DNA from: Saussurea involucrata
Taxonomy: Eukaryota > Streptophyta > Magnoliopsida > Asterales > Asteraceae
DNA length: 64,000 nt
Assembly: GCA_033807775.1 (NCBI GenBank)
Contig: CM066313.1
Span: 62,728,484-62,792,483, forward strand
Direction: 5' to 3'
A program made the position numbers and the translations under genes. Positions 46,572 to 58,033 of this stretch are shown here, in pieces. Below the pieces are notes generated by a model. It had not been told where the DNA came from and searched no databases. It saw nothing but the letters and a program-made list of their open reading frames with translations. Each line of letters begins with the position of its first letter. The first letter of the stretch is position 1.

Positions 46572-49500
46572 AGTAGTAGAGCTCCTACTATCTGAAGCAC
46601 AGGATCCGTGCTCGGGTAGGGGAAAGTCACGGGGAATCCGAGGAGTTGAGTGTGAGCGTAGATAGCAGGAGTTATTGTGTGCTAATTACGCGTTGTATTA
46701 TCTACTCAGAATAGCCATCACAAGGAGGAACAACTATAGTAAACCGGCTAGTACAGGTGTGTACTTGATTTTCTTTGATGTGATGATCGTTGGGGGTAGT
46801 GATAGAGGTTCTAAACTAGTAGTCGTTGGAATAGAAGGACGATTCTAGTATTAATCACTTGGAGTGACGATAAGGATGAGGTTTGTTTTAAGTAGGCCAT
46901 TTCGAGTCAAGATTGATGGTTGTGCTAGAAGCATAGGCTTATTAAGCCAACTTTGAATTGAGGAAAAACCGTAAGGATTATCTGACGTAATTTCCCAACT
47001 TGCCTAAGAGGTTTAAATGTCCGGATGACGATTGTGGATCGGGGAGTGTTGGAGGGGTATGAGTCGAGACGTCAAATGCCGACTGAGTCATGCACAAAGT
47101 TTATTTTGAAAAAAAATTGCATTAACTAATTCTTGTGTTTCCAATCCTTTTATGGATTTTGTTTTGGAATTTTGGGAAATGTTCAGCACACACACAAGAT
47201 TTCGAATTTTGGTTTTGAAAGTAGATGAAACCGTTTTATCACGTGAGTTGCAAACTTTGTTAGAATTTGGTTCACTTCGTAATTTTCCAACAGTTCTTTC
47301 GGGTAAGATGATATCCGTGTTTTGTGGTGTTTAAAATGTTGGGCAAGTGACTACGGCTTGTGAATTTAACATTGGAACTCCTCCACATATGTTAGAGTTG
47401 AGACGGAAAGTCACATTCCACGATGTCTGTATAAAACTATTTTGGTGATTTGTTTAATATGAGTTTGTTAAACAATGTTGTTTTATGGTTTTACCGTGGA
47501 AAGAGATTTTTGGAATTTTGGCGTCTCATTCATGATTTTGCTTTTAACAAATTGACTTTGGGGGCACATTGTATGATGCTATTTTATTGACTTAGAGTCA
47601 CTGAGTTCGTCGAGGTTCATGAAGTTTGTGTTACTAAGTATTTTATTGCAAATAGTTCAGTGTATGGATTGATTTATGCGTGACTAAAGTAATGCATGGA
47701 AGAATATTTTGGTAACATTTCATAATGAGTTGTTTGGTGCGCTTTTAGTCAGTTAAATGTTTTATTATCATTTCCATGAAAATGCGCTTTATCGACTTAG
47801 GGGTATGCATACTTGGGTAACCTTTGTTCTTGACATTTTGATAAACGAGTCGTGCATGAAAATGTTTTAGTTCTCATGCATACGTTTGCAATGTGTCATA
47901 TTTTGAAAATATAAATGCGTAGATTGTTGACATTCGGTTAATTTAGAATCGCCGGTTATTTTTAGGAAATTTAAAAACTTTTGCTTTGGAGGGAACGAGT
48001 ATTTTGAGCATTTTTGGCAAATACATTTTAAACTTTGGTGTTTTGACGTGATATGTCCCAAGTACGAAATGTTGAGGAAATGCTTCGTGATGAAGATTTT
48101 AGAAAATTCCTTATGGAAGTGTTACCAGTTTGCATGCCTACCCCGATTTAAGGTTTTATGATGTTTTAGTCGATATTTTTAAATGATGGAAACGAATTAG
48201 TTTTGTCTTTAAACTTGGAACTTACACAAGTTTTTTTTGTGTTTTGATTGAGGTGTAATTATGAATCGTTTCCTTGTCTTGTATAATAAACTGACGCGCA
48301 CAAATTTTGATTGGTAAACTTTGTTCCATACCATTTGGATGGTCAGAAAATAATTTTGAGTAAATTTCCGTTTGGGCTTCTTGTGAAGTACGTGTGAAAA
48401 TTGTTGCACACCGTTTAAATTGAGCAGTTACCTTGCGTGCATGTCATGAGTCAATCCATACCAGAACCGTGGTGGTTCGTTTTAAAGAAATTATTTATTA
48501 CGCTTTGCGTTTTGTGAGTAGACTGAACTGCAATGGAACGATTTTTAACATGATTTTCCTATGTGGGACGAGCGTGTCCATTTTTGCGTAACTACCGACC
48601 TGGTAATAGTAGTTTTATTGCAAATGATCTTTTTGAGATGAAAAATCTTGGTGTTGAAAATATTTTGTAAATGATTTTTGTAAACCATTTGGGAAATGCA
48701 CTTTTAAGTGTTATGTGTCATTTTGAGAATTATAAGGGTGTGAGTCCTTTGGGAAACCCTTTTGTTTAACCCGTGTTGAGTTATGGGGTTAATGTTGATT
48801 TAGAGTATTGTTTGGTTAAACATTGTTTAAACGCATTTTTTTTACCAACCTATGGGTTTAGCAAGCGTGGAGCATTTTGCTCGATTTTGATTTTGAGACA
48901 GTCATGGGTTAATTGCCCGGTTTTAATGGCTCGATGTGGAGTCTTGTTGATGGGTTGCTTTTGTTGCACCGTTTTGCATTTTTGCACGTTGAGTATTTAC
49001 ATGCTTGGGTGAGTGAGTCATTCCGGGATAGGCATGTTGTTGGTAGACTGTATTGCATTGGACCCACAGGCATGATAGTCAGTCGTTAGTAATGGTCGGT
49101 TGGGTATCTCGGGGTGGGACCCCGGTATCTATGTTTTATGACCTTGACTTTCCAGTAGGCACTAGGAGGTTATAGTATTGAACAGTTACCTAGGAGGTAG
49201 ACGCCGATATGTATCCTCGATACGGCATAACTTGGCTTCGTAGAGCGAGTGTGGAAGATACGTCGACGGTGGAAGGTTGGGTATTCCACGTGTGTTGGTA
49301 CTGTAGGCCGAATAGTATCGGTTAAGGGAATGATGGCCTTTGCAATTAAGAGAATAAATACGCTGTAACCTTTTTGAGGTAAGTGGTATATTTAGGTGTC
49401 GACTTTTGGGCTTGAGGCCAAACACCTTTAGCGTAATCGGAGAATTGTGGCCGATTTTAAAATAATTATGGTGATGGTGGTAGTAACCCTGAAATGCTCA

Positions 49501-49887
49501 CTTGTGATGAATGGTTATGGTGGAATGACCTTCATGTGTGTTTATAAATCTGCTGATTTGATGATTCGGGTGAGATAAAATTTTAGGAGTCTATTAGAAC
49601 TCGTGGAAGTTAATCGACAATTAATGGTAGGAATGATCGGACTCGAGTATCCTGTAGGGTATATTGGTGAGCAACTTTAGAATGGTTAGAGCTTGAAATT
49701 GAATCAGGATGTATGGATCGTCTAAGGTTGGGAGACAACCGAAGTCGTTTGGCTAAGAATGATTCCAGTCGTTGGAGTGTTCTTCCGATCATAAATGCGG
49801 TGTACTTGAAGGAGTTTTGTTGGTAAGGAAAGTATTCGAGAAATTGTTTTTTTTTCGGCGGTGTGAGAAATTTAGATTCCAGTTAGG
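46572..49887 (+). other. E interior, right of nested D, no recognisable gene
   Basis: About 3.3 kb of sequence without an ORF of recognisable family on either strand. It could be a very degraded gypsy interior or non-coding DNA carried by this non-autonomous family. I see no RT, integrase or gag motif. Confidence 0.65.
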
Positions 49888-50136
49888 GATGTCGCCAAGC
49901 GTACTATTCAGACTCTTGAAGATATTCAGATTGATGAGCGGCTTAATTACGTAGAGAAGCCGATTGCCATTATTGACAGGAAGACTAGGGCCTCACGCAA
50001 TAAGTAATTGGCTTGGTGAAGGTCCAGTGGAAGCACCGGAAGGGTTCCGAGTGGACTTGGGAACCCGAAGCTGAGATGCGGGAGATCTATCCGGAATTAT
50101 TCGTGGACATAGACTTCGGGGACGAAGTCTACTTCA
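49888..50136 (+). pseudogene. E remnant of gypsy integrase C-terminus (chromodomain-like)
   Basis: The sequence encodes TLEDIQIDERLNYVEKPIAI and IDRKTR, then, after a frameshift near 50005, VKVQWKHRKGSEWTWEPEAE and MREIYPELF. This is the end of a chromovirus pol, like EEVQINDKLHIIEEPMEILD of gypsy G. It shows that E derives from a gypsy element and keeps only the pol tail next to the 3' LTR. Confidence 0.82.
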
Positions 50137-50149
50137 AGCGGGGGAGAGT
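50137..50149 (+). other. E polypurine tract
   Basis: AGCGGGGGAGAGT directly before the 3' LTR. Confidence 0.8.
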
Positions 50150-52305
50150 TGTAAAGCCCGTGTTCCGGTACGGTTTATTTTAGGTATTTATTTATTTATT
50201 TTTTTCTCTATGCAAATTGTTTGTTAACGGGATTGTCGAATAAGACCAAATGTTAAAAGATTGTGATTAGGGGGCTTAGTGGGGAAAAGCTTTAACTACA
50301 GGGACTATTTGTGTACATTGGGTATGTAGGGTTGCATGGGATCGGCTTTGAGAAAACCGACCCCTTCCCCTCTCTTGTTTATGTTCCGTGGAGCACAAGA
50401 ACAAACCCCAAACCCTAATCCTTCTTCTTCTCTTTTCTTGCCTTCATCGCCGACCCCCCTCCCTCCTTGCCACTACTGCTGCCGTCGATCACCCCAAACC
50501 ACAGCCGGCGCTGCTGTTCACGCCGGCGAGAGAGAGAGTGCGGTGAGAGGGAGGGTGCAGCGAGAGAGAGAGTGCAGCGAGAGAGAAAGTGCCGCCGAGA
50601 GAGAATCGCCGAAGTGAGAGAGAGTGCCGCCGAGAGAGGGAATCGCCGGAGAGAGAGAGAGAGAGAGGGAATCGCCGGAGAGAGAGAGAGAGAGAGGAAA
50701 CCGCGAGAGAGAGAGCCGCCGGGAAGAGGGAGAGTCGCCGTCGATTTCTGTCGGAAAAAGAGAGAAGGATAGAGTCGTGACCGAGGTAGTTCTTTTCGTT
50801 TCCTTTCGTTTGTTGTTTTCGTCGTCGGACCACCGTGAAACGACACCACCACCGCCGCAGCCATGGCTGCCGGCGGTGTGGCCGCCGCCGCGGTGATGGC
50901 TGTGTGTGTGTGTGTATGTGTGTGTGGCGGGGTGGGTGAAGTGGTGTGGTCTCGCCAGAATGTGGTAACCCGCCATGGCCGCCGCCGCCGCCAGCGACCA
51001 CCACTGCCGGAGGTGGCAGTGGGTGGTGCGCGGTTTTGTACAGCCCTTAGTAATCCTAAACCCTAAGCCAAAGTGTAATTGCGGGTCTGATTGTATTAAG
51101 TCATGACTTAATGAGAGTGTAGACTATTGTTATCATTTCATGTGAAGGTCGCCTATTCTGCCCCTGTTTTATAAAACCCGTAACGTTTTCTAGGAATATC
51201 GGATCGAGGTGAAACTAGTGCCAAAATCTCCCATTTTGAGTCTAGTAAGTTTTGTATGTTTTGTGGAAAAATCAGTTCGGCCTCTAGCTAGGTCCAAATC
51301 ATCATTTTGTACAGACTGGTCCTGTTTTTCACTGTTCGGCGAGTCGGTTTTGTAAAATTCATATAAGATGATAGGAACCTCGTATGAATGTGTGCGATAT
51401 GTCCCTGGAACCCTAAGACATAGAACTTTCTAGTTATGGAATAAAAATTCTGGGTTGATGAGTTTAAGGGGGGCTAAACAGGTCCCGAACAGACCTGTAA
51501 TATTTTAGAGTAAAAGCTGGAATTTTCACGTGTAAACTTGTAGTTGTGATTTTGGGTTAGGACTTCACTTTGACGTTTGTTAACACTTACTTAGGTGGAA
51601 AGAAGTGAGTGGAGTTGGCCGGCTCGTTTTGCTGTTGAGGATATCTGCGTTGCTTTTGAGGTGAGTTCTCTCACTGCGTAGACTAGGAATTGTATATATG
51701 TTGCGGTAGTTGTGTGTACTACTGAATGGTTGTGTGAACTAGTTGTATTGTGGTGAGTAGCATTAGATTGATTTAATTCCTAGTATAAATGTGTTTTGTA
51801 TACATCTCGGTGGGACCGAGGGCTCGGTGGGACCGAGGAAGTGCAGATAACTGTTGTGTGAACTCGGTGGGACCGAGGAAGTGTGGATAACTGTTGTGTG
51901 AACTCGGTGGGACCGAGGTAATTGAGTACATGATTATTTGTGTTGTGTTGTTGTACTATGTGACTGTTTGTGGGTGTGTCTATGTGCGGATAGGGGTGAT
52001 ATGTATATAATTGCTATCTGCGTAGGTGTCGGAATTCACTAAGCTTCGTGCTTACCCTTTCCCTATAAAATTACTGTTTCAGGTGCGAGTGGCAGTAAGG
52101 CGTGACGGTACACACTGGCGCGTTGAGAAGACCTTCGTATTTATTTATTTTTAAACTTAGTACAGTTCCGCTGTTTTATTTGAGATGATCGTTTAACTTA
52201 ACGAGGTTTTGTATAAACGTTTATTTGAGTTAAACGCTTGTGATTTAATCTATTAAAAATGGTATTTTAAAAGTTCAAATTTATTGTAATTTTTGGGACG
52301 TTACA
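50150..52305 (+). repeat. E 3' LTR (2156 bp)
   Basis: It matches 36713-38765 closely. It is about 100 bp longer because of a longer GAGAGA stretch (50525-50720) and a fourth CTCGGTGGGACCGAG copy (51806-51920), while its GT run is shorter. It is followed by TCATG, the right target-site copy. Confidence 0.92.
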
Positions 52306-52731
52306 TCATGCGACAGTTATGAACACGAAGAACAGATAAGCGTACGACGGTTATAAGTTTTAACGCGAAAATTTTTCTAAGTGTCCAAAAATCCTCAAAT
52401 TAACTCCAATTGATTTGAAACTTCGTAGGGTTGTTCGCGATTACAGTCTGAGCAACTTTTGTTCAGCAAAAACCACCAAGAAACTAACAGAAATCCATCT
52501 TTCGATCTGAACAGTGAACTTTTCCGAAAAACCCAAACATTGCCAAATCCTTCGATTTACGTGTTCTGAACCTGAATCCTTGCACGAATTGATCCAAATG
52601 ATCAATACTAACAAGTCTGTGCCTAAAGCTCGATCCAAAACAACCTAAAATCGCAGAATCCATGAGTAGTTCGAAAGTGACAAAAAAAATGCCCAAAAAT
52701 CTTCAAATTCTTCACTAATCCGATCTGCTTA
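52306..52731 (-). other. Copia C leader, part next to primer site
   Basis: Non-coding continuation of the leader split by E. GCGACAGTTATGAAC and GTACGACGG (52310-52345) match the words on the other side of E and in the post-pol spacer, which shows that the two parts belong together. Confidence 0.8.
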
Positions 52732-52743
52732 GCTCTGATACCA
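52732..52743 (-). other. Copia C primer-binding site
   Basis: TGGTATCAGAGC on the minus strand, two bases from the LTR. Confidence 0.92.
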
Positions 52744-52745
52744 CT

Positions 52746-53116
52746 TGTGATCCCAGATCTAATCAAGTAACAATGATGAATACACTTAGATCTTCATTAG
52801 AATAGAGAAATGTACAAGATTGGAATGAGATCCCCTTTCTCTCTCTAACTTCTCTCTCTAGAAAGTCATCCCTCTCACTTTACAATCTCACGTATGAATG
52901 ACTTACACAATTACAACTCTTTACAAATCCTATTTATATACTTTGACTAACTCACTTAATATCTTTGTGGTGTTGGTCAAAGTCTTCAAACAAAATCTTC
53001 ATCTTCTTGAATCTTCGTATCATTGTAGCACGGATCTTTGCATCTTTGAGAAATATCTTCAGTCTTTGATTATGAACTGGTCTATGAGCATTAACGGGTT
53101 TTGAGCTTTGAAAACA
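52746..53116 (-). repeat. Copia C 5' LTR (about 371 bp)
   Basis: On the minus strand it starts TGTTTTCAAAG and ends TGGGATCACA. A TATA box, TATATAAATA, is at 52931-52940. It is not homologous to the 260-bp LTR at the other end of the element. The outer edge is set where B2 gag coding resumes. Confidence 0.75.
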
Positions 53117-54769
53117 CCTGTTGCTTTACTCTCCTCAGAGTTAGTACCCACTCAGCGTTCTACTGTCACTATCACTGAGTTGGAATCTAACTCTGATGAT
53201 TCATCAGACGCTGATCCTTCAGAACTTGATGAGTCACTGGCACTCCTGACTAATTCATTCATGAGATTCGCCAGAAAGAGTAACTTCAGAAGAAATAAAC
53301 CTCTTTCACTCACTGACAAGCCCAAATCTTCAACCCTTGTAAATAAGGCCACTGCTACCTGCTTTAACTGTGAAAAAGTAGGACACTTTGCTAGTGAATG
53401 CGGGTCAAAGAAAATCTTTAAACCTTCATCTTCTTCCTACAAGAAATCCTCTAACCCAAGGGCTAGAGATGACAAATACCAGAAGCTGAAAGAAAAATAT
53501 CAAAAGCTGAAAGGCTTCAAAAAGAAAGGAAAAGGCATGATCGCTGAAGATCATGACTAGGCTGCATCAGATGAAGATTCTTCTGACTCTGATGATGATG
53601 AGGCCAATCTCTGCCTCATGGCTCAAATAGAAGATGAGGAAGAAAAGGCTGAAATTCCCTCTACTTCTACATCTACCTCTCAGGTATCAAATTCTTTCAC
53701 TAATACTTCCACTTCAGCCGATAATAACGCTGATAGACGTCGAACCATCGATCTTTTGACTATTGATTTATATGATGCCATGAATGGCAAAACCAAAGCT
53801 GGAAAACAAAATACTGATCTCGCTGAACAGCTTAGACACTGTCATTTACAAACTCAAAAGCTTTCTAAAATAGAAGAAAATTTGAAAGATCAAGTCTACG
53901 TAAATCAAATCATCAGTATTGAGTGAGAAGAAGCTATCGCTGCATTAAAGGCTGAAAAGGCTACTGTTGAAGGATGGTGTAAATCCTCAACAACGATTAC
54001 TGAGATAATAGGTGCTCAGATTCCCCTGAGTGACAAACGTGGTCTTGGTTATAAAGTTGACGCTGAAGAACCAACCACTGATCGTTCCATGCTTAAATTT
54101 GGAATGTTCATGTCATCTATCCCTGACACCTCTTCGTCTCAATGCTCGTCTTCTAAAACTCCCATCCCTGAGGGTAAACCTACCTTAATTTCTAAAGGTA
54201 ACGAAAAAGCTATTCAAAAACCTCAGAAGAGTACCAATGTGCCTAAGCTGAAAGTCTCAAAACCTTCAGCAAATCATCCCTCTACTTCTAGGACCAAGAT
54301 CCCTGGATTCGTTCAGCCATCTACTCCTAAAATAAGAGTGGATATCACTGGTAAGAAATCCGAAGAACTGATAGTTCCTCCAATTTCCAATGCCAAAGGT
54401 ATTCTTGGTGTTGGCCCTGCCCCTTTAAAAATCTCTGTTAAGCATGCAAATGGTCCTAAAGCTACTTTTAGCTATAGGAAATGTTATCATTATGGACTTA
54501 CCGATCATATTGCTAGTAAGTGCCCCACAGCTACCAAGGATGAGAAATTAGCCAAGGTAAAGAAGACTGCCCCCAAGGCAAAGAAGATCATCCCTAATAG
54601 AAATCAGGCCAAGATGAAAGACACCACTGAAGTTAAGAAATTAACCAAAGTGAAGAATGTCACTGAAGCTGAATATTCAAATGCTGCGAAGATTGATGAA
54701 CCTTCCACTTCCTCTACTACCACTGACAAATGTGGACCCATAGTAAAATGGGTACCTAAATCAAACTAA
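53117..54769 (+). pseudogene. Copia B2 gag, N-terminus missing, two stops
   Basis: The frame starts at TPVALLSSE, after the capsid domain would have ended. It has an acidic Ser-rich stretch, the knuckle CFNCEKVGHFASEC (about 53371-53412), a coiled-coil region and a degenerate second knuckle (CYHYGLTDHIASKC, about 54482-54523), ending IVKWVPKSN. TAG at 53558-53560 stands where the gag-B copy has Trp, and TGA at 53924-53926 looks like a mutated Arg codon. The protein would bind RNA and build the particle. Confidence 0.88.
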
Positions 54770-54779
54770 TCTTCCTTTG

Positions 54780-54786
54780 TTTGCAG
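54780..54786 (+). promoter_or_regulatory. Candidate 3' splice site between gag and protease (B2)
   Basis: TTTGCAG follows a T-rich stretch after the gag stop and lies directly before codon-phase-0 protease sequence (GTC CAG AAG GGT). Pol is in another frame than gag here. Confidence 0.45.
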
Positions 54787-57700
54787 GTCCAGAAGGGTAT
54801 CTGGTATCTCGATAGCGGATGCTCTAGACACATGACTGGCAAAAAGAATCTGCTCGCTGATTATAAGGAAGAGAAAGGTCCCTCAGTGACCTTTGGTGGA
54901 AATGGAAAAGGCTATACTCGAGGGTTTGGTGTACTATCTAATGGTACAACAACCTTTAGAAGAGTCGCATACGTCGAAGGGCTGAAGCACAATCTTTTGA
55001 GCATCAGTCAGCTATGTGACAAGGATTACAAAGTATGTTTCACTAAGGAATCCTGCTTTGTCACTGACAAAAAGGAGAAAGTCGCTCTCAGCGGATACCG
55101 TTTGGAAAATGTTTATGTTTTAAACATGGACTCGACAACCACTGAGAACTCTTGTTTCTTCTCCAAAGCCTCATCTGATGTCAATTGGCTATGGCATAAG
55201 AGGCTCTCTCATCTTACCTTCAAGACACTGAATACTCTTTCTTCAAAAGAGCTAGTCACTGGTCTTCCTCAAAATTCATACGCTAAGGAATCTCTATGTT
55301 CAACGTGTGAAAAAGGGATACAAACCAAGGCAAGCTTCAAGTCAAAGCAAGTTTCCTCAGTGTCATCTCCTCTTCAACTTCTTCACATGGATTTGTTTGG
55401 TCCTGTCAACAAAGAATCCATCGCTGGAAAGAAATATACACTGGTCATTGTTGATGAATTCTCTCGCTACACCTGGGTTATGTTCCTCCGTTCTAAGAGT
55501 GACACCCCCGATGAACTCATCGCTTTTGTCAGGAAAATGGAAGTCTTGAACAATATGACTGTTCGCTCAATAAGGAGTGATCATGGGACTGAATTCAAAA
55601 ACAGTTCCCTTGAAAACTTCTTTGAAAGCAAGGGTATTTCTCACAACTTCTCTTCAGTGAGAACACCGCAACAAAATGGAGTCGCTGAAAGAAGAAATCG
55701 AACGATCATCGAAGTTGCACGTTCAATGCTCAGTGATTCTCATCTACCTACTCAGTTCTGGGCAGAAGCTGTCAACATTTCTTGTTTTACTCAAAACAGG
55801 TCGCTGATTGTCAAAAGATTCAAGGAAACAGCCTACGAACGTTTCCATGGGAGAAAGCCTTCTATTAGCTTTCTTCACATCTTTGGATGTCAGTGTTTCA
55901 TACTAAACAACAGTGATGCCCTTGGAAAGTTTGATCCCAAGGCTGATGATGGAATATTTCTTGGATATTCTTCAATCTCTAAAGCCTTCAGAGTCTTCAA
56001 TCGTAGAAGACAAACTGTAGAAGAAACAATCCACGTCACTTTTGACGAATCCCGTTCAGCGAATTCAAAACCTTCTATTGATATTGAAGAACTCAATCAA
56101 TGGATGTTTTCTCATCTTGGGGACTCGAAAAGCATTCCTAATCCTCAGGTCAACATCCCTACCGCAGACAAGTGAAGCTGAATCGTCATGGGTTTCAGCT
56201 GTTCCTCTCAACACTATGCCTGCTTCTGAACCATCTACCTCAGATATACCATATACTTCTCAACAATCAGTGAATGAAATGCCATCTAAACCTCTTCTTC
56301 TTTTGCCTGAAATACCTGAAGTTGCTGAAGCTTCTTCTTCAGCTCCTCCAGAAGTTCAAATTGAGTCAGCAAATCATGCTCCGGCTCAGTGATGGACTAT
56401 TAATCATCGAATTGATCAAATTCTTGGTGATCCAAATGCTGGTGTTCAGACTCGACGAGGTTCACGTAACATTTGTTTATTTGTTAACTTTATTTCTCTG
56501 ATTGAACCAAAGAAAACAGATGATGCCCTCAGAGATCCAAATTGGGTCAGCGCTATGCAAGAAGAGTTGACAGAATTTGAAAGAAACAAAGTTTGGAATC
56601 TCGTTCCAAGACCATCTGACAAGTAAGTGATAGGCACTAAGTGGGTCTATCCAAACAAGTTGGTTGAACATGGAACTGTAACCCGTAACAAGGCTCGTCT
56701 TGTTGCTCAGGGATACAGACAAGAGGAAGGCATAGACTACGACGAAACATTTGCCCCATTGGCAAGACTCGAAGAAATTCGTCTATTCTTAGCATACGTT
56801 GTTCACAGAGACTTCAAAGTATATCAGATGGATGTGAAATCAACATTCTTAAATGGAAGGCTGAATGAAGAAGTCTACGTTGAACAACCTCCAGGATTCA
56901 CTGATAGTAAGCATCCAGGTTATGTATATAAGCTGGATAAGGCACTTTATGGCTTAAAGCAAGCTCCTCGTGCATGGTATGACACTCTCTCAACTTATCT
57001 CCATATTGAAAATTTTGAGCGTGGTAAAATCGATAAAACTCTATTTTTCAAGAAAGTAAAAGGTCATATCATTCTTGTTCAAATATATGTCGATGATATT
57101 ATAGTTGGTTCTACTAACCCTGAATTATGTACTCGTTTCACTGAAAGAATGAAAGTTGAATATAAAATGAGTATGATGGGTGAACTAACATATTTCCTTG
57201 GTCTTCAAATTAAGCAGAGTGAAAAGGGAACTTTTATTCACCAAGGTAAGTATGTCAAAGATATGCTGAAAAAGTTTGATCTTACTCAAAGCTCAGCTAT
57301 GAAAACTACAATGGCACCGCCGCTGACACTTAACAAAGATCTTTCAGGGAAGCCTGTTAATGTCACAGCGTACCGTGGGATGATCGGCTCTCTTCTGTAT
57401 CTTACAGCGAGTCGTCCTGATATTATGTATGCTACTTGTTTATGTGCACGATATCAATCTGAACCTAAGGAATCTCATTTGATCGTTGTAAAGCGTATTT
57501 TTAGATACCTTAAAGGTACTCCAAACCTAGGTCTTTGGTATCCCAAAGACTCAGGGTTTGATCTAATCGCCTATTCAAATAGTGACTTTGCAGGATGCAA
57601 ATTGGATAGGAAAAGCACCACAGGAGGCTGTCAGCTCCTGGGTGGAAAGCTGGTAAGTTGGACAAGTAAAAAGCAAAATTCAGTGTCCACCTCAACCGCT

Positions 57701-58033
57701 GAAGTTGAGTACGTAGCTGCTGGAAGCTGTTGCTCTCAGGTCTTATGGTTGAAAAATCAACTATTGGACTATGACCTTCAGCTCTCCAAAATTCCAATCT
57801 ATTGCGACAGCACTAGTGCCATCGCTATAGCAAACAATCCAGTGCTACACTCAAAGACCAAACACATCGAGATCATGTATCATTTTATCAGAGGTCATGT
57901 GATGAATGGTGATATAGAACTCCACTTTATCCCAACTGACTTTCAGTTAGCTGATCTGTTCACCAAACCTCTTGATGAGACAAGATTCAACTTTCTCATC
58001 AGCGAGCTTGGAATATTGAACCTAGAAGAGTAA
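54787..58033 (+). pseudogene. Copia B2 pol: protease, integrase, RT, RNase H, one frameshift and two stops
   Basis: Protease: WYLDSGCSRHMTG. GAG-pre-integrase: WLWHKRLSHLTF, CSTCEKGIQTK. Integrase: HMDLFGPV, RSDHGTEFKNS, QNGVAERRNRTI, all in an open frame to 56175. The frame then shifts near 56150. TGA at 56390-56392 and TAA at about 56624 fall in the linker and RT start. RT-RNase H is open from 56627: GTKWVYPNK, QMDVKSTFLNG, YVDDIIVGS, SNSDFAGC, AEVEYVAAGSCC, CDSTSAIAIA, LADLFTKPLDETRF. This gives a nearly complete but non-functional polyprotein. Confidence 0.93.

Larger units (their letters stand above)
36713..52305 (+). mobile_element. E: large gypsy-derived non-autonomous LTR element (LARD-like), host of D
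   Basis: LTRs at 36713-38765 and 50150-52305 begin TGTAAAGCCCG and end CGTTACA. A primer site follows the first and a purine tract precedes the second. The flanks are TTATG and TCATG, a near-perfect 5-bp duplication. Without nested D it is about 8.4 kb. The interior has no RT or integrase; only a gypsy-type C-terminal remnant remains near the 3' LTR. The LTRs are very similar except for microsatellite and repeat-number changes, so it moved fairly recently, presumably using proteins from a relative. Confidence 0.9.
25414..53116 (-). mobile_element. Copia C, Sirevirus-like, minus strand, with mismatched LTRs (split by E)
   Basis: Read on the minus strand: LTR (53116-52746), primer site, leader (52731-52306 and 36712-36356), gag, pol, spacer with polypurine motifs and palindromic words, extra ORF, polypurine tract, LTR (25673-25414). 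Element E lies in the leader. The two LTRs are not homologous (371 and 260 bp). The left flank is gag-B in minus orientation and the right flank is B2 gag in plus orientation. The simplest reading is a chimera of two related elements. Gag, pol and the extra ORF are all broken. Confidence 0.75.

Noticed and set aside
46572..49887. Host gene inside the E interior
   Set aside because: No ORF beyond about 80 codons with recognisable motifs on either strand; flanked by E sequences on both sides.
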